Below, in pieces: positions 15,850-24,225 of a stretch of DNA of 64,000 nt (its first letter is position 1; every line of letters begins with the position of its first letter). The DNA is from Dactylosporangium siamense (lineage in GTDB: Bacteria > Actinomycetota > Actinomycetes > Mycobacteriales > Micromonosporaceae). Location of the stretch: NCBI RefSeq assembly GCF_016862795.1, contig NZ_BONQ01000091.1, positions 36,175-100,174 on the forward strand, written 5' to 3'. The notes beneath the pieces are model-generated. The model was not told the origin of the DNA, did not search any database, and saw only the letters and a program-made list of their open reading frames with translations. The position numbers and the translations under genes are program-made.

Positions 15850-16827
15850 TCAGCGCCTCGACGCGCCGGCGACGAGGAGGTCGGTGAGCGCGTCGACGTG
15901 CGGGTCGACGCGCCGGCGGCCGGGATCCGCGTCGAACCACGCCACGATCTCACGGGCGCCCCGGGAGAACGGGACGTCCGGCCGGAACGCCGGCACCAGC
16001 GACCGCAGGGCGGCGGTGTCGTAGCTGGCGGAGTGCGCCTGGTTGTCCAGGAGCAGGGCGCCCCACTCCGGGTCGGCGGCGGCGATGACGTCCGACGGCA
16101 CGTGCACGATCCGCGGCCGGACACCGGCGGCTTCGGCGAGGTGCCCGACGATCGCGTCCCAGGTGAGCAGCTCGTCGGAGACGATCTGGAACGCCCGGCC
16201 CAGCGCCGCCGGGTGCCCGAGCAGCGGCACGAACCCGGCGGCGAAGTCGGTGTGGTGGGTGAGCGTCCACAGCGAGAGCCCGTCGCCGTGGACCACGACC
16301 GGCCGCCCCTCGCGCAGCCGGGCCAGGGCCGTCCACCCGCCGACCAGCGGCACGAGCGTCCGGTCGTACGTGTGCCCGGGCCGCACGATGGTGACCGGCA
16401 GCGAGCCGTCGGCGGCCAGCAGCTCCTCGCAGGCGATCTTGTCGCGGGCGTACTGCCAGCCGGGTGTGCCCAGCGGGCTCGACTCGGTCAGCGGGAGCCG
16501 GGCGGCCGGCAGCCGGTAGACCGAGGTGGTGCTGATGAACACGTACTGGCCGGTCCGGCCGGCGAAGAGCGCGATGTCGGCCCGCACGTGCTGCGGGGTG
16601 AAGGCGATCCAGTCGACCACGACGTCGTATTCGCGGCCTCGCAGCGCCGCCCTGACCGCGGCCGGGTCGCGGTGGTCGGCCCGCAGCGTCGTGACCCCGG
16701 CCGGCAGCGGGCGGCTCGTGACACCCCGGTTGAGCACGGTCAGGTCGTGCCCGGCCCGCACCGCCACGTCGGCGCAGGCCGAGCTGATCACGCCGCTGCC
16801 CCCGATGAACAGCACCCGCAGTGCCAC
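15850..16827 (-). CDS. NAD-dependent epimerase/reductase (extended SDR)
   Basis: 325 residues. The N-terminus MALRVLFIGGSGVISSACADVAVRAGHDLTVLNRG carries the GGxGxI nucleotide-binding loop of extended SDRs, and the later part looks like an isoflavone reductase/epimerase-type protein (VRPGHTYD, HHTDFAAGFVPLLGHPAALGRAFQI). The YxxxK pair appears as YARDK around residue 128. It likely acts on a sugar or nucleotide sugar. It begins one base after the GH1 gene stop region on the opposite end of a GH1-epimerase operon, so it is read after the beta-glucosidase. Confidence 0.82.
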   Translation of the reverse strand: MALRVLFIGGSGVISSACADVAVRAGHDLTVLNRGVTSRPLPAGVTTLRADHRDPAAVRAALRGREYDVVVDWIAFTPQHVRADIALFAGRTGQYVFISTTSVYRLPAARLPLTESSPLGTPGWQYARDKIACEELLAADGSLPVTIVRPGHTYDRTLVPLVGGWTALARLREGRPVVVHGDGLSLWTLTHHTDFAAGFVPLLGHPAALGRAFQIVSDELLTWDAIVGHLAEAAGVRPRIVHVPSDVIAAADPEWGALLLDNQAHSASYDTAALRSLVPAFRPDVPFSRGAREIVAWFDADPGRRRVDPHVDALTDLLVAGASRR

Positions 16828-16828
16828 C

Positions 16829-18169
16829 TCAGGCCGGCCCGTTGGCCCTGATCACGTCGCGGTACCAGCCGGCGCTGGCTTTCGGCACCCGCCGCTGGGA
16901 GCCGTACTCGACATAGATGAGGCCGAACCGCTTGCTGTACCCCTCGGCCCACTCGAAGTTGTCCAGGAACGACCAGACGAAGTAGCCCCGCAGGTCGACG
17001 CCCTCGCCGATGGCCGTGTGCGCGGCCCGCAGGTGGGCGTCGAGGTAGGCGATCCGCTCCGGGTCCTCGACCCGGCCGGCCGGGTCGAGGTAGTCGTGGA
17101 AGGCGGCGCCGTTCTCGGTGATGTACAGCGGGACCGGACCGTACTCGCGCCGCAGCCGCAGCAGCAGCTCGGTGAGCCCGTCCGGCTGGATCGGCCAGTC
17201 CATCGCGGTGACCGGGACGCCCGGCGGCAGGCGCAGGCCGGCGGCGACGGGATCCGCGCCGGGGGGCTCGGCGGCGGCCAGGTTGGGGCGGTAGTAGTTG
17301 ACGCCGAGGAAGTCCAGCGGGGCGGCGATCGTCGCCAGGTCGCCGTCCTGCACGAAGGCGAAGTCGCTGACCGGACGGTAGAGCTCGACGACGTCGGCCG
17401 GGTAGGCGCCGCGCAGCACCGGGTCCAGGAACAGGCGGTTGAGCTGCCCGTCCATCCGGTCCGCGGCGGCCTGGTCGGCGGGGTCGGCGGTGGCCGGGCC
17501 GACCGGGGCGAGGTTGAGGGTGATGCCGACCTGGGCCGACGGATCGCGGCGGCGGATCGCCTCGGCCGCGAGGCCGTGGCCGAGCAGCAGGTGATGGGTG
17601 GCGGCGAGTGCGGCGGCCGGCTCGGCCCGGCCCGGGGCATGCCAGCCGTAGCCGTAGCCCAGCCAGGCCGAGACCCACGGCTCGTTGAGCGTGGTGTAGT
17701 GGGCGACACCGTCGGCGAGGGCCTCGTGCACGATGTCGGCGTACTCGGCGAAGCGCTCCGCGGTCGCCCGCTCGACCCAACCGCCCTCGTCCTCCAGGTA
17801 CTGCGGGAGGTCCCAGTGGTAGAGCGTGGCGTAGGGGGTGACGCCGCGCTCGTGCAGCCCGTCGACGAGGCGGCGGTAGAAGTCGAGCCCCTTCTGGTTG
17901 ACCTGCCCGGGCTCCGGCACGATCCGGGGCCAGGAGATCGAGAACCGGTAGGCGCCCACCCCGAGCCGCGCGATGAGGTCCAGGTCGGGGTCCAGCCGGT
18001 GGTAGTGGTCGCAGGCGATCTCGCCGGTGTCACCGTTGCGGACCGCGCCCGGGGTCGCGGCGAACGTGTCCCAGATGGATGGTGTGCGGCCGTCGTCGCG
18101 GGCCGCGCCCTCGATCTGGTAGGCCGCCGTGGCGGTGCCCCAGACGAAACCCTCCGGGAACCGGAACAT
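16829..18169 (-). CDS. GH1 beta-glucosidase
   Basis: 446 residues, the standard length of bacterial GH1. It starts [22 protein letters not shown], the family signature. The acid/base Glu is E163 in TLNEPW and the nucleophile E352 in YITENG. There is no signal peptide. It hydrolyses beta-linked glucosyl (or galactosyl/mannosyl) ends of imported oligosaccharides in the cytoplasm. The gene is divergent from a LacI regulator, with a 25-bp perfect palindrome in the gap only 15 bases from the start codon, so direct repression by that regulator is likely. Confidence 0.95.
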   Translation of the reverse strand: MFRFPEGFVWGTATAAYQIEGAARDDGRTPSIWDTFAATPGAVRNGDTGEIACDHYHRLDPDLDLIARLGVGAYRFSISWPRIVPEPGQVNQKGLDFYRRLVDGLHERGVTPYATLYHWDLPQYLEDEGGWVERATAERFAEYADIVHEALADGVAHYTTLNEPWVSAWLGYGYGWHAPGRAEPAAALAATHHLLLGHGLAAEAIRRRDPSAQVGITLNLAPVGPATADPADQAAADRMDGQLNRLFLDPVLRGAYPADVVELYRPVSDFAFVQDGDLATIAAPLDFLGVNYYRPNLAAAEPPGADPVAAGLRLPPGVPVTAMDWPIQPDGLTELLLRLRREYGPVPLYITENGAAFHDYLDPAGRVEDPERIAYLDAHLRAAHTAIGEGVDLRGYFVWSFLDNFEWAEGYSKRFGLIYVEYGSQRRVPKASAGWYRDVIRANGPA

Positions 18170-18183
18170 GCACCCTCCCTCGT

Positions 18184-18208
18184 ACCGATCGAAAGTCTTT
18201 CGATCGGT
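18184..18208. promoter_or_regulatory. 25-bp perfect palindromic operator of GH1/LacI divergent promoter
   Basis: ACCGATCGAAAG, a central T, then the exact reverse complement CTTTCGATCGGT. It lies in the 84-base gap between the GH1 gene and lacI-type gene. LacI regulators bind such palindromes, so this is probably the site of the protein encoded at 18254-19252. Confidence 0.8.
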
Positions 18209-18253
18209 GCTCAGGGTACGGTTCTGGCAATCTGTCGGTCAATGGAGGCACGG

Positions 18254-19252
18254 ATGTCGCGATCCACCCGTCTGCCGCTGGCGGCCATCGCCGCCGAGGT
18301 CGGCGTCTCCGCGCCCACCGTCTCCAAGGTGCTCAACGGCAGGTTCGACGTGGCCGAGGCGACCCGGGTCCGGGTCGAGGCCGCCCTGGCCCGGCACGGT
18401 TACGCCGTGCAGCGGTCCCGGGCCGGCGGCCTGATCGACCTGCTGCTCAGCGATGTGCACAGCCCCTGGGCGGACGCGATCGTGCGCGCCACCGTGGACG
18501 CCGCCGCGCAGGCGGAGCTCAGCGTCGTGGTCTCCACCGAGCGCGCCCGCGTCGCCCGCGGCGACTGGCTGGAGGCGATGCTGCGCCGGGGCACCGACGG
18601 ACTGGTCGCGGTCGTCGACCCGGTCCGCCCAGCCGACCGCGACCGGCTCATCGGCTGCGGGGTCCCGGTGGTCCTGCTGGATCCGCTCGGCGGGCCCACC
18701 GACACGCTGCCGTCGGTGGGGGTGACCAACTGGGAGGGCGGGCTCGTCGCCACCGAGCACCTGATCGGGCTGGGGCACCGGCGGATCGGAATGATCGGCG
18801 GCCCCCGGGAGTTCTGGTCGACCCGGGCCCGGGTCGAGGGCTACCGGGCCGCGCTCGGCGGCGCCGGCCTGCCGGCCGACGAGCGCCTGATCCGGTACGG
18901 CACGTTCAGCGAGCCCGGCGGGCTGGAGCACACCCACACGCTGCTGGATCTGGCCGAGCCCCCGACGGCGATCTTCTGCGGCAACGACGAGCAGGCCGTC
19001 GGCGCGCTACGGGCGGCGTTGGACCGGGGCCTGCGGGTGCCGCAGGACCTCAGCCTCGTCGGCTTCGACGACATTCCCGTCGCCCGTTGGCTGAGCCCGG
19101 CCCTCACGACGGTCCGGCAGCCACTGGAGGCCATGGCCGCCGCTGCGGTGCGGATGCTGGCCCGGCAGGTGGAGGGGACAGCACTGGACACGCACCGCGT
19201 GGAGCTGTCGACCTCGCTGGTGGTCCGGGAGAGCTCGGGCCCGCCGCGCTGA
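18254..19252 (+). CDS. LacI-family repressor of the GH1 operon
   Basis: 332 residues. The ATG at 18254 follows TGGAGG by 5 bases and is preferred over the ATG 12 bases upstream. It has a LacI helix-turn-helix (LAAIAAEVGVSAPTVSKVLNGRFDVAEATRVRVEAALARHGY) and a periplasmic-binding-like effector domain with the VGFDDIPVARWLSPALTTVRQP segment typical of LacI. The ordinary family architecture and an upstream palindrome point to autoregulation and control of the GH1 and epimerase genes, with a beta-glucoside as likely inducer. Confidence 0.93.
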   Translation: MSRSTRLPLAAIAAEVGVSAPTVSKVLNGRFDVAEATRVRVEAALARHGYAVQRSRAGGLIDLLLSDVHSPWADAIVRATVDAAAQAELSVVVSTERARVARGDWLEAMLRRGTDGLVAVVDPVRPADRDRLIGCGVPVVLLDPLGGPTDTLPSVGVTNWEGGLVATEHLIGLGHRRIGMIGGPREFWSTRARVEGYRAALGGAGLPADERLIRYGTFSEPGGLEHTHTLLDLAEPPTAIFCGNDEQAVGALRAALDRGLRVPQDLSLVGFDDIPVARWLSPALTTVRQPLEAMAAAAVRMLARQVEGTALDTHRVELSTSLVVRESSGPPR

Positions 19253-19268
19253 CGTTCCCGCGGCCCGG

Positions 19269-19306
19269 CGATCAGCGCGTCGGCGGTCGATCAGCGCGTC
19301 GGCGGG
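19269..19306. repeat. Tandem duplication of a 19-bp unit at a gene 3' end
   Basis: CGATCAGCGCGTCGGCGG occurs twice head to tail (units of 19 bases, differing at the last base). The second copy contains the stop codon of the minus-strand LacI gene, so a short slippage duplication extended the convergent gap. Confidence 0.75.
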
Positions 19307-20334
19307 GCGGCGGTCGAGGCGCGGTGGACCAGCCGCACCGCGAGGCTGGTGTCGCGGCTGCTCAGCCTGGGCTGCTGGATGCGCTCCAGCAGATGCCAGA
19401 CGGCCTGCGCCCCGAGCAGCTCCTTGTCGGCGGCCACCGTGGTGAGCGGCGGCACCGTGTGCGCGGCCATGGCGATGTCGTCGTAGCCGATCAGGCTGAT
19501 GTCCTCCGGGACCCGCAGCCCCCGCGCCCGCACGGCCTCCAGGGCGCCCAGCGCCGACTCGTCGTTGGCGCAGAAGACCGCCGTCGGCGGCTGTCGCAGG
19601 TCGAGCAGCTCCGCCATCGCGGCCGCCCCGGTGCGGGTGTCGAAGTTGCTCCGCCGCACGTGCTCGGGGCGCTCGGTCAGCCCGCGTTCGGCCAGCGCGC
19701 GGCGGTAGCCGGCGAGCCGGACCTGGGCAGGCAGCACCTCGGCCCGACCGGTGATGATCGCCGGCGCCGGATCGGTGTGGCCGAGGTCGAGCAGGTGCGT
19801 GGTGGCCTGGTATGCCCCGGCCTCGTCGTCGTGGCGCACGTAGTCGACCGGCAGGTCGGTCACCTCGTGCTCGAGCAGGACGCACGGCATGCCGGTGTCG
19901 ATGATGCGGCGCAGGAACGCCCGGTCGCTGGCGTGGCTGAGCACGAGCAGCCCGCCGACCTGCCGGCGCTGCACCGAGAGCGGGAGCCCGCCGGCGGCCG
20001 GGTCGAACACCTCGTAGTTGGTGGAGATGTTGAACCGGGCGCAGGCCTGCTGCGCGCCGAACAGCACCGAGGCGAAGTACGGGCTGGTGGGGACGAACAT
20101 CTCACTGATCTGCGAGACGAAGCCGATGCTGCTGACACCGGGCGCGGCGGCGGCGGTCACGGGACGGCTGCTGCGCGGCCGGTAGCCCAGCTCGTCGACG
20201 GCCGAGCGGACCGCCGCGCGGGCCTTCGCCGAGACCCAGGTCTTGTCGGACAGGACCGCCGAAGCCGTGCCGATCGAGACGCCCGCGCGCTCCGCCACCT
20301 CCCGCAGCGTCGACCGTCCTTGTGCCTCGGTCAC
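19291..20334 (-). CDS. LacI-family transcriptional regulator
   Basis: 347 residues from the GTG at 20332-20334, preceded by GGGGGG. The helix-turn-helix is STLREVAERAGVSIGTASAVLSDKTWVSAKARAAVRSAVDELGYRPR. The effector domain has PPTAVFCANDESALGALEAVRARGLRVPEDISLIGYDDIAMAAHTVPPLTTVAADKELLGAQAVWHLLERI, a pattern shared with three other regulators here (20403, 23008, 54872). These four are close paralogs of one LacI subgroup, with DK/LLGAQ in the C-terminal part. No operator is obvious next to the gene. Confidence 0.92.
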   Translation of the reverse strand: MTEAQGRSTLREVAERAGVSIGTASAVLSDKTWVSAKARAAVRSAVDELGYRPRSSRPVTAAAAPGVSSIGFVSQISEMFVPTSPYFASVLFGAQQACARFNISTNYEVFDPAAGGLPLSVQRRQVGGLLVLSHASDRAFLRRIIDTGMPCVLLEHEVTDLPVDYVRHDDEAGAYQATTHLLDLGHTDPAPAIITGRAEVLPAQVRLAGYRRALAERGLTERPEHVRRSNFDTRTGAAAMAELLDLRQPPTAVFCANDESALGALEAVRARGLRVPEDISLIGYDDIAMAAHTVPPLTTVAADKELLGAQAVWHLLERIQQPRLSSRDTSLAVRLVHRASTAAPPTR

Positions 20335-20402
20335 CGCTGCCCCCCATCGTCGTTCATCGAGTGCCAACCTTATCGAACTGCCGAGATCCGACCCTGGCGC
20401 CG

Positions 20403-21455
20403 TCAACCCCGGCGCTGAGCGACCTGCCCGCCGCCGGTGGCACGGGTGGTCGCGGCGGCGGCGCGCAGCGAGACATCGACGAGCGTGACCCGCCGGGGCA
20501 GGTCGGGCTGGCGGACGCGCTGCGCCAGGTGCCGGATCCCTTCGGCGCCGAGCAGCAGCCGGTCCGCGCCCACGACCGTCAGCGGCGCCGGATCGGGCGC
20601 GCCGATGCGGTCCAGCGGGTCGGGAGATGAGCTGGTGAGACCGTCGAGCGCGACCACCGAGACGGCGCCGGGAACGGCGATGCCACGCTCGGCGAGTGCG
20701 GCCAGGACGCCGCGCGCCAGTGCGACGCTGCCGCACACCACGGCGGTGGGTGGCCGGACCAGGTCGAACAGCGCGTCGGCGGCGGCGCGGCCGTCGGCCG
20801 TCGCGCTCCCGGCCGGCAGCCGCAGGTAGTCGGCGTGACCGCTGCGCTGGTGGTGCCGCAGCGCCGCGCGGTGCCCGGCGAGCTGGTCGGCGGCGGCGCC
20901 GTCCCGGCCGATCACCAGGGCGGGCGGCGGGATCCGGTGGCCGAGCCGCAGCAGGTGGTCGGTGGCGAGGAAGGCGGCGCGCCGGTCGTGCGGGCGCACG
21001 GCGTCCGCCGGCTGGTCGATGCCGCCGGGCTGGATCACCACGCACGGCACACCGGCCTCGCGCAGGTGACGGACCAGTCGCGGGTCAGGGGCGCCGACGA
21101 GGAGCGCGCCCTGCGGCCGGTCGCGTGGCACGGCCCACCGCACGACGGCGTCGCCGACCGGAACGACGGTGAGGGCCGCGCCCAGCTCCGTCGCCGCCTG
21201 ATGGGCACCGACGTGCAGCGGGTCCGGCGAGCTGGTCGGCGGGTCGGTCAGCAGGGCGAGCGCGGTCACCGGCCGGCCGAGCGGCACCGCACGGCCGCGG
21301 GGGCGGTAGCCGAGGGCGTCGGCGGCCTTCAGCACGGCGTCGCGGGTCTGCCGGGCCACCGGCTGGCGGCGGGTGAACGTGCTCGACGCGGTCCCCATGG
21401 AGACCCCGGCCAGCGTCGCGACCTCCTGCAGCGTCGGTCGGCCACCGCCACGCAT
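20403..21455 (-). CDS. LacI-family transcriptional regulator
   Basis: 350 residues, ATG at 21453-21455 with GGAGG 7 bases upstream. The HTH is RPTLQEVATLAGVSMGTASSTFTRRQPVARQTRDAVLKAADALGYRPRG, nearly the same layout as the regulator at 23008-24051. In the effector domain the common VFGFDDIDLA segment is degraded to VVALDGLTSSSPDPLDRI, so the conserved DD is lost and ligand response may differ. It is divergent from the DUF4038 glycosidase gene with a TGAAC-N11-GTTCA site in the gap. Confidence 0.9.
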   Translation of the reverse strand: MRGGGRPTLQEVATLAGVSMGTASSTFTRRQPVARQTRDAVLKAADALGYRPRGRAVPLGRPVTALALLTDPPTSSPDPLHVGAHQAATELGAALTVVPVGDAVVRWAVPRDRPQGALLVGAPDPRLVRHLREAGVPCVVIQPGGIDQPADAVRPHDRRAAFLATDHLLRLGHRIPPPALVIGRDGAAADQLAGHRAALRHHQRSGHADYLRLPAGSATADGRAAADALFDLVRPPTAVVCGSVALARGVLAALAERGIAVPGAVSVVALDGLTSSSPDPLDRIGAPDPAPLTVVGADRLLLGAEGIRHLAQRVRQPDLPRRVTLVDVSLRAAAATTRATGGGQVAQRRG

Positions 21456-21470
21456 CGCGCGCCTCCAGAA

Positions 21471-21491
21471 TGAACTTTCAAATTTCGTTCA
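21471..21491. promoter_or_regulatory. TGAAC-N11-GTTCA inverted repeat operator
   Basis: TGAAC and GTTCA arms separated by 11 bases, located 16 bases upstream of the LacI start and about 190 bases upstream of the glycosidase start. The same 21-base geometry recurs at 24068-24088, before another LacI paralog. Confidence 0.6.
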
Positions 21492-21683
21492 ATCGGGACG
21501 GTACGCCGACCCGGCCGAGCGGCGCAACGGCTGCCTGATCCGGCCGCGGATATTTCCAGGTGAAGCGGTCCCCGACGGCGGGTCGGGAACCTGAACCTTC
21601 AACTCGATCGTCGCCGGTCGGGGTTGAACGTGTCAGGGTGGCCGCGGTCCGCTCCCCCACCAGCCATCCGTCAGGAGCCACCG

Positions 21684-22994
21684 TTGACCCGACCCGCCGT
21701 TGCCGACCCCGCGTCCGCCATCCGTCCCGGCGTCTTCACCCGCGTCGGCCACCGGCTGTTGCGCGACGGCCGGCGGACGTTCCTGCTCGCCGACACCGCC
21801 TGGGCCGCCTTCGTGCGCGCCGAACCCGACGAGTGGTCCGGCTATCTGGCCCTGCGCCGCGACCAGGGGTTCAACGCCGTGCTGATCAGCGTGCTGCCGA
21901 TCCCGCACGACCAGTCCGTCGGGCCGGCGGACCGCCACCCGTTCCCGGTCGACACCGCTGGGCGGCGCCGCTCGACCGAACCGGACCCCGGGTACCTGCA
22001 ACGGGCCCGGCGGATGGTCGAGGCCGCGCTCGAGCACGGCATCACCCCGGTGCTCGCCCTGGTCTGGAACAACTACGTGCCCGGCACCTGGGGAGCCGAG
22101 CTCACCCCGCACGCACCGATGGACGCCGAGCAGACCCGCGCGTACGTCCGGCGCGCGCTCGCGGCCTTCGCCGGGCTCGACGTCATCTACTCGATCAGCG
22201 GCGACGAGGCGTACGCCGACACCGCCCAGACGGCCCGCTATCAACAGGTCCTCGACGAGGTCCGCGCGCACGTCCCCACCGGCCTGGTCACCGCACACCC
22301 GGCGACCGGGCTGCTGCCCCCGCCGGCGCTCACCCACCAGCTCGACCTGCTCGGCTACCAGTCGGGCCACGACGTCGAGCACCTCGGGCGCTGCCCGGAC
22401 CTGGCCGGCGAACTCCTGCGCCGGCTGCCGGCGCGGCCGGTGCTCAACCTCGAGCCCTGCTACGAGGCGCACGGGCGGGTCGACGGCGTGGGCCGGCACG
22501 GCCGTGGTGCCGTGCGCGCCGCGATCTGGTCGTCGGTGCTCGGCGGCGCCACCGCCGGGGTCGGGTACGGCGCGCACGGGGTCTGGTCCTGGCACCGCCA
22601 GGGCGACACCTTCGGCAACGTGGCGTTCTCCCGCCTGCCCTACCCCATCGGCCAGGCCATGCACCTCGACGGCGCCCACGACGCCGCCCTCGTCCGGCAA
22701 CTCGTCGAGCTGCACGACCTGTTCGATCTGCGGCCCTGCCAGGAGCTGCTGGTCGGCGGACAGCCCCGGGTCCGGGCCGCCGCCACCGCCGGCCTCGCGA
22801 CGGTGGCGGTCTACGCCCCGCCGAACCTGCCGGTGCTGCTGCCCGATGCCGTCGCCGATCACTCGGTGCTCACCATCGACCTGAGCCGTCGCCGCCCGGT
22901 CGCGGCCCGGCGCGGCATCGACCCGTCGCGGCGACTCGTCCTGGACCCGGAGCCGTCCGGGACCGACCTGCTGCACCTGCTGCGCCGCCGGTGA
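21684..22994 (+). CDS. DUF4038 glycosidase (apiosidase/GH140-like)
   Basis: 436 residues from the TTG at 21684, which has AGGAG 6 bases upstream; an earlier in-frame TTG lacks a ribosome site. The N-terminal TIM-barrel part resembles DUF4038 proteins: LLRDGRRTFLLADTAWAAFVR, then GFNAVLISVLP, and YSISGDEAYADTAQ with the acidic residues. The C-terminal Ig-like region matches the putative collagen-binding DUF that often follows. Known members hydrolyse apiose or arabinose side chains. There is no signal peptide. It is divergent from the LacI at 20403-21455 and convergent with the LacI at 23008 (13-base gap). Confidence 0.8.
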   Translation: MTRPAVADPASAIRPGVFTRVGHRLLRDGRRTFLLADTAWAAFVRAEPDEWSGYLALRRDQGFNAVLISVLPIPHDQSVGPADRHPFPVDTAGRRRSTEPDPGYLQRARRMVEAALEHGITPVLALVWNNYVPGTWGAELTPHAPMDAEQTRAYVRRALAAFAGLDVIYSISGDEAYADTAQTARYQQVLDEVRAHVPTGLVTAHPATGLLPPPALTHQLDLLGYQSGHDVEHLGRCPDLAGELLRRLPARPVLNLEPCYEAHGRVDGVGRHGRGAVRAAIWSSVLGGATAGVGYGAHGVWSWHRQGDTFGNVAFSRLPYPIGQAMHLDGAHDAALVRQLVELHDLFDLRPCQELLVGGQPRVRAAATAGLATVAVYAPPNLPVLLPDAVADHSVLTIDLSRRRPVAARRGIDPSRRLVLDPEPSGTDLLHLLRRR

Positions 22995-23007
22995 CGGCGG
23001 GTCCACC

Positions 23008-24051
23008 TCAGCCGCGGGCCGGCGGCGGGGCGACGGACTCGCGCAGGGCGAGCTGCACGTCGACGTAGGTGAGCCGCGGCGGCAGCTGCGGTTCGCGGAT
23101 GCGCTGCACGAGGTGCCAGATGCCCTGCGCGCCGAGGAGCCGCTTGTCGACCCGGACCGTGGTCAGCGCCGGGCTGGTGTGACCGGCCAGGTCGATGTCG
23201 TCGAAGCCGAACACCGAGCACTGGCGCGGCACCGCGATCTGCCGCTCGCGCATCGACTGCAGCGCGCCGATGGCCGCGGTGTCGCTCCAGCAGAAGACCG
23301 CCGTCGGCGGGCGGGGCAGGTCGAGCAGCTGGTGCATCGCCAGCCGGCCACCGTACGGCTCGGCGTCCGGTGCCCGGCGCACGTACCGCGGGTCGAGCGT
23401 GACGCCGCTGGCGTGCAGCGCGGCCCGGTAGCCGGCGTACCGGTCGGCGATCGGCAGCAGATCGGTCGGTCCGGTGATGAGGGCGGGCGGCGGGTCCCGG
23501 TGGCCGAGCCGGATCATGTGCTTCGTGGCCAGGGCGGCGCCGCGCGCGTCGTCGGCGCGCACGCTGTCGACCGGCAACCCCTCCGCCGTGTGGTCGACCA
23601 GAACGCACGGGATCCCGGTGGCGACGATGCGCTCCAGCAGCCGGGGGTGGACCCAGCCGAGGATGAGCAGGCCCTGCGCGGCCCGGCGCCGGACCACCAG
23701 CGGCAGGGCGGCACCGGCACCGTCCACCGGTAGCGCCTCGTAGGTCATGGTGAGCCCGAGGTCCGCCGCGGCCCGCTGGGCACCCTGCAGGACCACCGAG
23801 TAGTAGGGGTTGGTGGGGCCCGGGTAGTGGATGGGCCGGGCCAGCAGCCCGACGGTCTGCAGCCCGGGCACGTCGGGAGCGCCGAACCGCGGCCGGGGGC
23901 GGTAGCCGAGCTGGGCGGCCGCGCCGAGCACCGCTTCGCGGGTCCGGGCGGCGACCGGCTGCCGCCGCGAGAAGACGCTGGAGGCAGTGCCGATCGAGAC
24001 ACCGGCCAGCGTCGCAACGTCCTGCAGGGTCGGACGGCCCGAGGAGCGCAC
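23008..24051 (-). CDS. LacI-family transcriptional regulator
   Basis: 347 residues. The GTG at 24049-24051 follows GAGGAGG. The HTH is RPTLQDVATLAGVSIGTASSVFSRRQPVAARTREAVLGAAAQLGYRPR. The effector domain has PTAVFCWSDTAAIGALQSMRERQIAVPRQCSVFGFDDIDLAGHTSPALTTVRVDKRLLGAQGIWHLVQRI. It is a close paralog of the proteins at 19291, 20403 and 54872. It is divergent from the MDR dehydrogenase, and the shared 174-base gap contains three TGAAC/GTTCA-type sites. Confidence 0.93.
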   Translation of the reverse strand: MRSSGRPTLQDVATLAGVSIGTASSVFSRRQPVAARTREAVLGAAAQLGYRPRPRFGAPDVPGLQTVGLLARPIHYPGPTNPYYSVVLQGAQRAAADLGLTMTYEALPVDGAGAALPLVVRRRAAQGLLILGWVHPRLLERIVATGIPCVLVDHTAEGLPVDSVRADDARGAALATKHMIRLGHRDPPPALITGPTDLLPIADRYAGYRAALHASGVTLDPRYVRRAPDAEPYGGRLAMHQLLDLPRPPTAVFCWSDTAAIGALQSMRERQIAVPRQCSVFGFDDIDLAGHTSPALTTVRVDKRLLGAQGIWHLVQRIREPQLPPRLTYVDVQLALRESVAPPPARG

Positions 24052-24067
24052 GTACCCTCCTCGTCAC

Positions 24068-24088
24068 TGAACTTCATTATGGATTTCA
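24068..24088. promoter_or_regulatory. TGAAC-N11-TTTCA inverted repeat operator
   Basis: Arms TGAAC and TTTCA with an 11-base spacer lie 16 bases before the LacI start codon, the same geometry and the same distance as the site before the LacI gene ending at 21455. This supports autoregulation by both paralogs. Confidence 0.6.
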
Positions 24089-24198
24089 AACGATAGGGCG
24101 GCCATTCGACGGCGTCAACGCTCGGTTTCAGATTGTTCAGTCGTCCGCCAGCATGGAATCTGCCTGGAATTACGCTGCTCCGGCCAACGCGTACACGT

Positions 24199-24212
24199 AT
24201 TGAACGTTCAAT
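24199..24212. promoter_or_regulatory. Perfect palindrome ATTGAACGTTCAAT before the MDR gene
   Basis: A 14-base perfect palindrome centred on CG, 13 bases upstream of the MDR start codon. It is the cleanest version of the TGAACGTTCA motif in the window and is well placed to block transcription of the dehydrogenase gene. Confidence 0.7.
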
Positions 24213-24225
24213 CGGGAGCTGCCGC

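Noticed and set aside
18184..18208. Palindrome considered as a transcription terminator
   Set aside because: It lies between two divergent start codons, where no terminator is expected. The AT-containing symmetric arms fit a repressor site better.
16526..18253. Upstream continuation of the LacI reading frame over the GH1 gene
   Set aside because: The frame is open only because of GC-rich codon bias. The real LacI start is at 18254, after TGGAGG and the palindromic operator.
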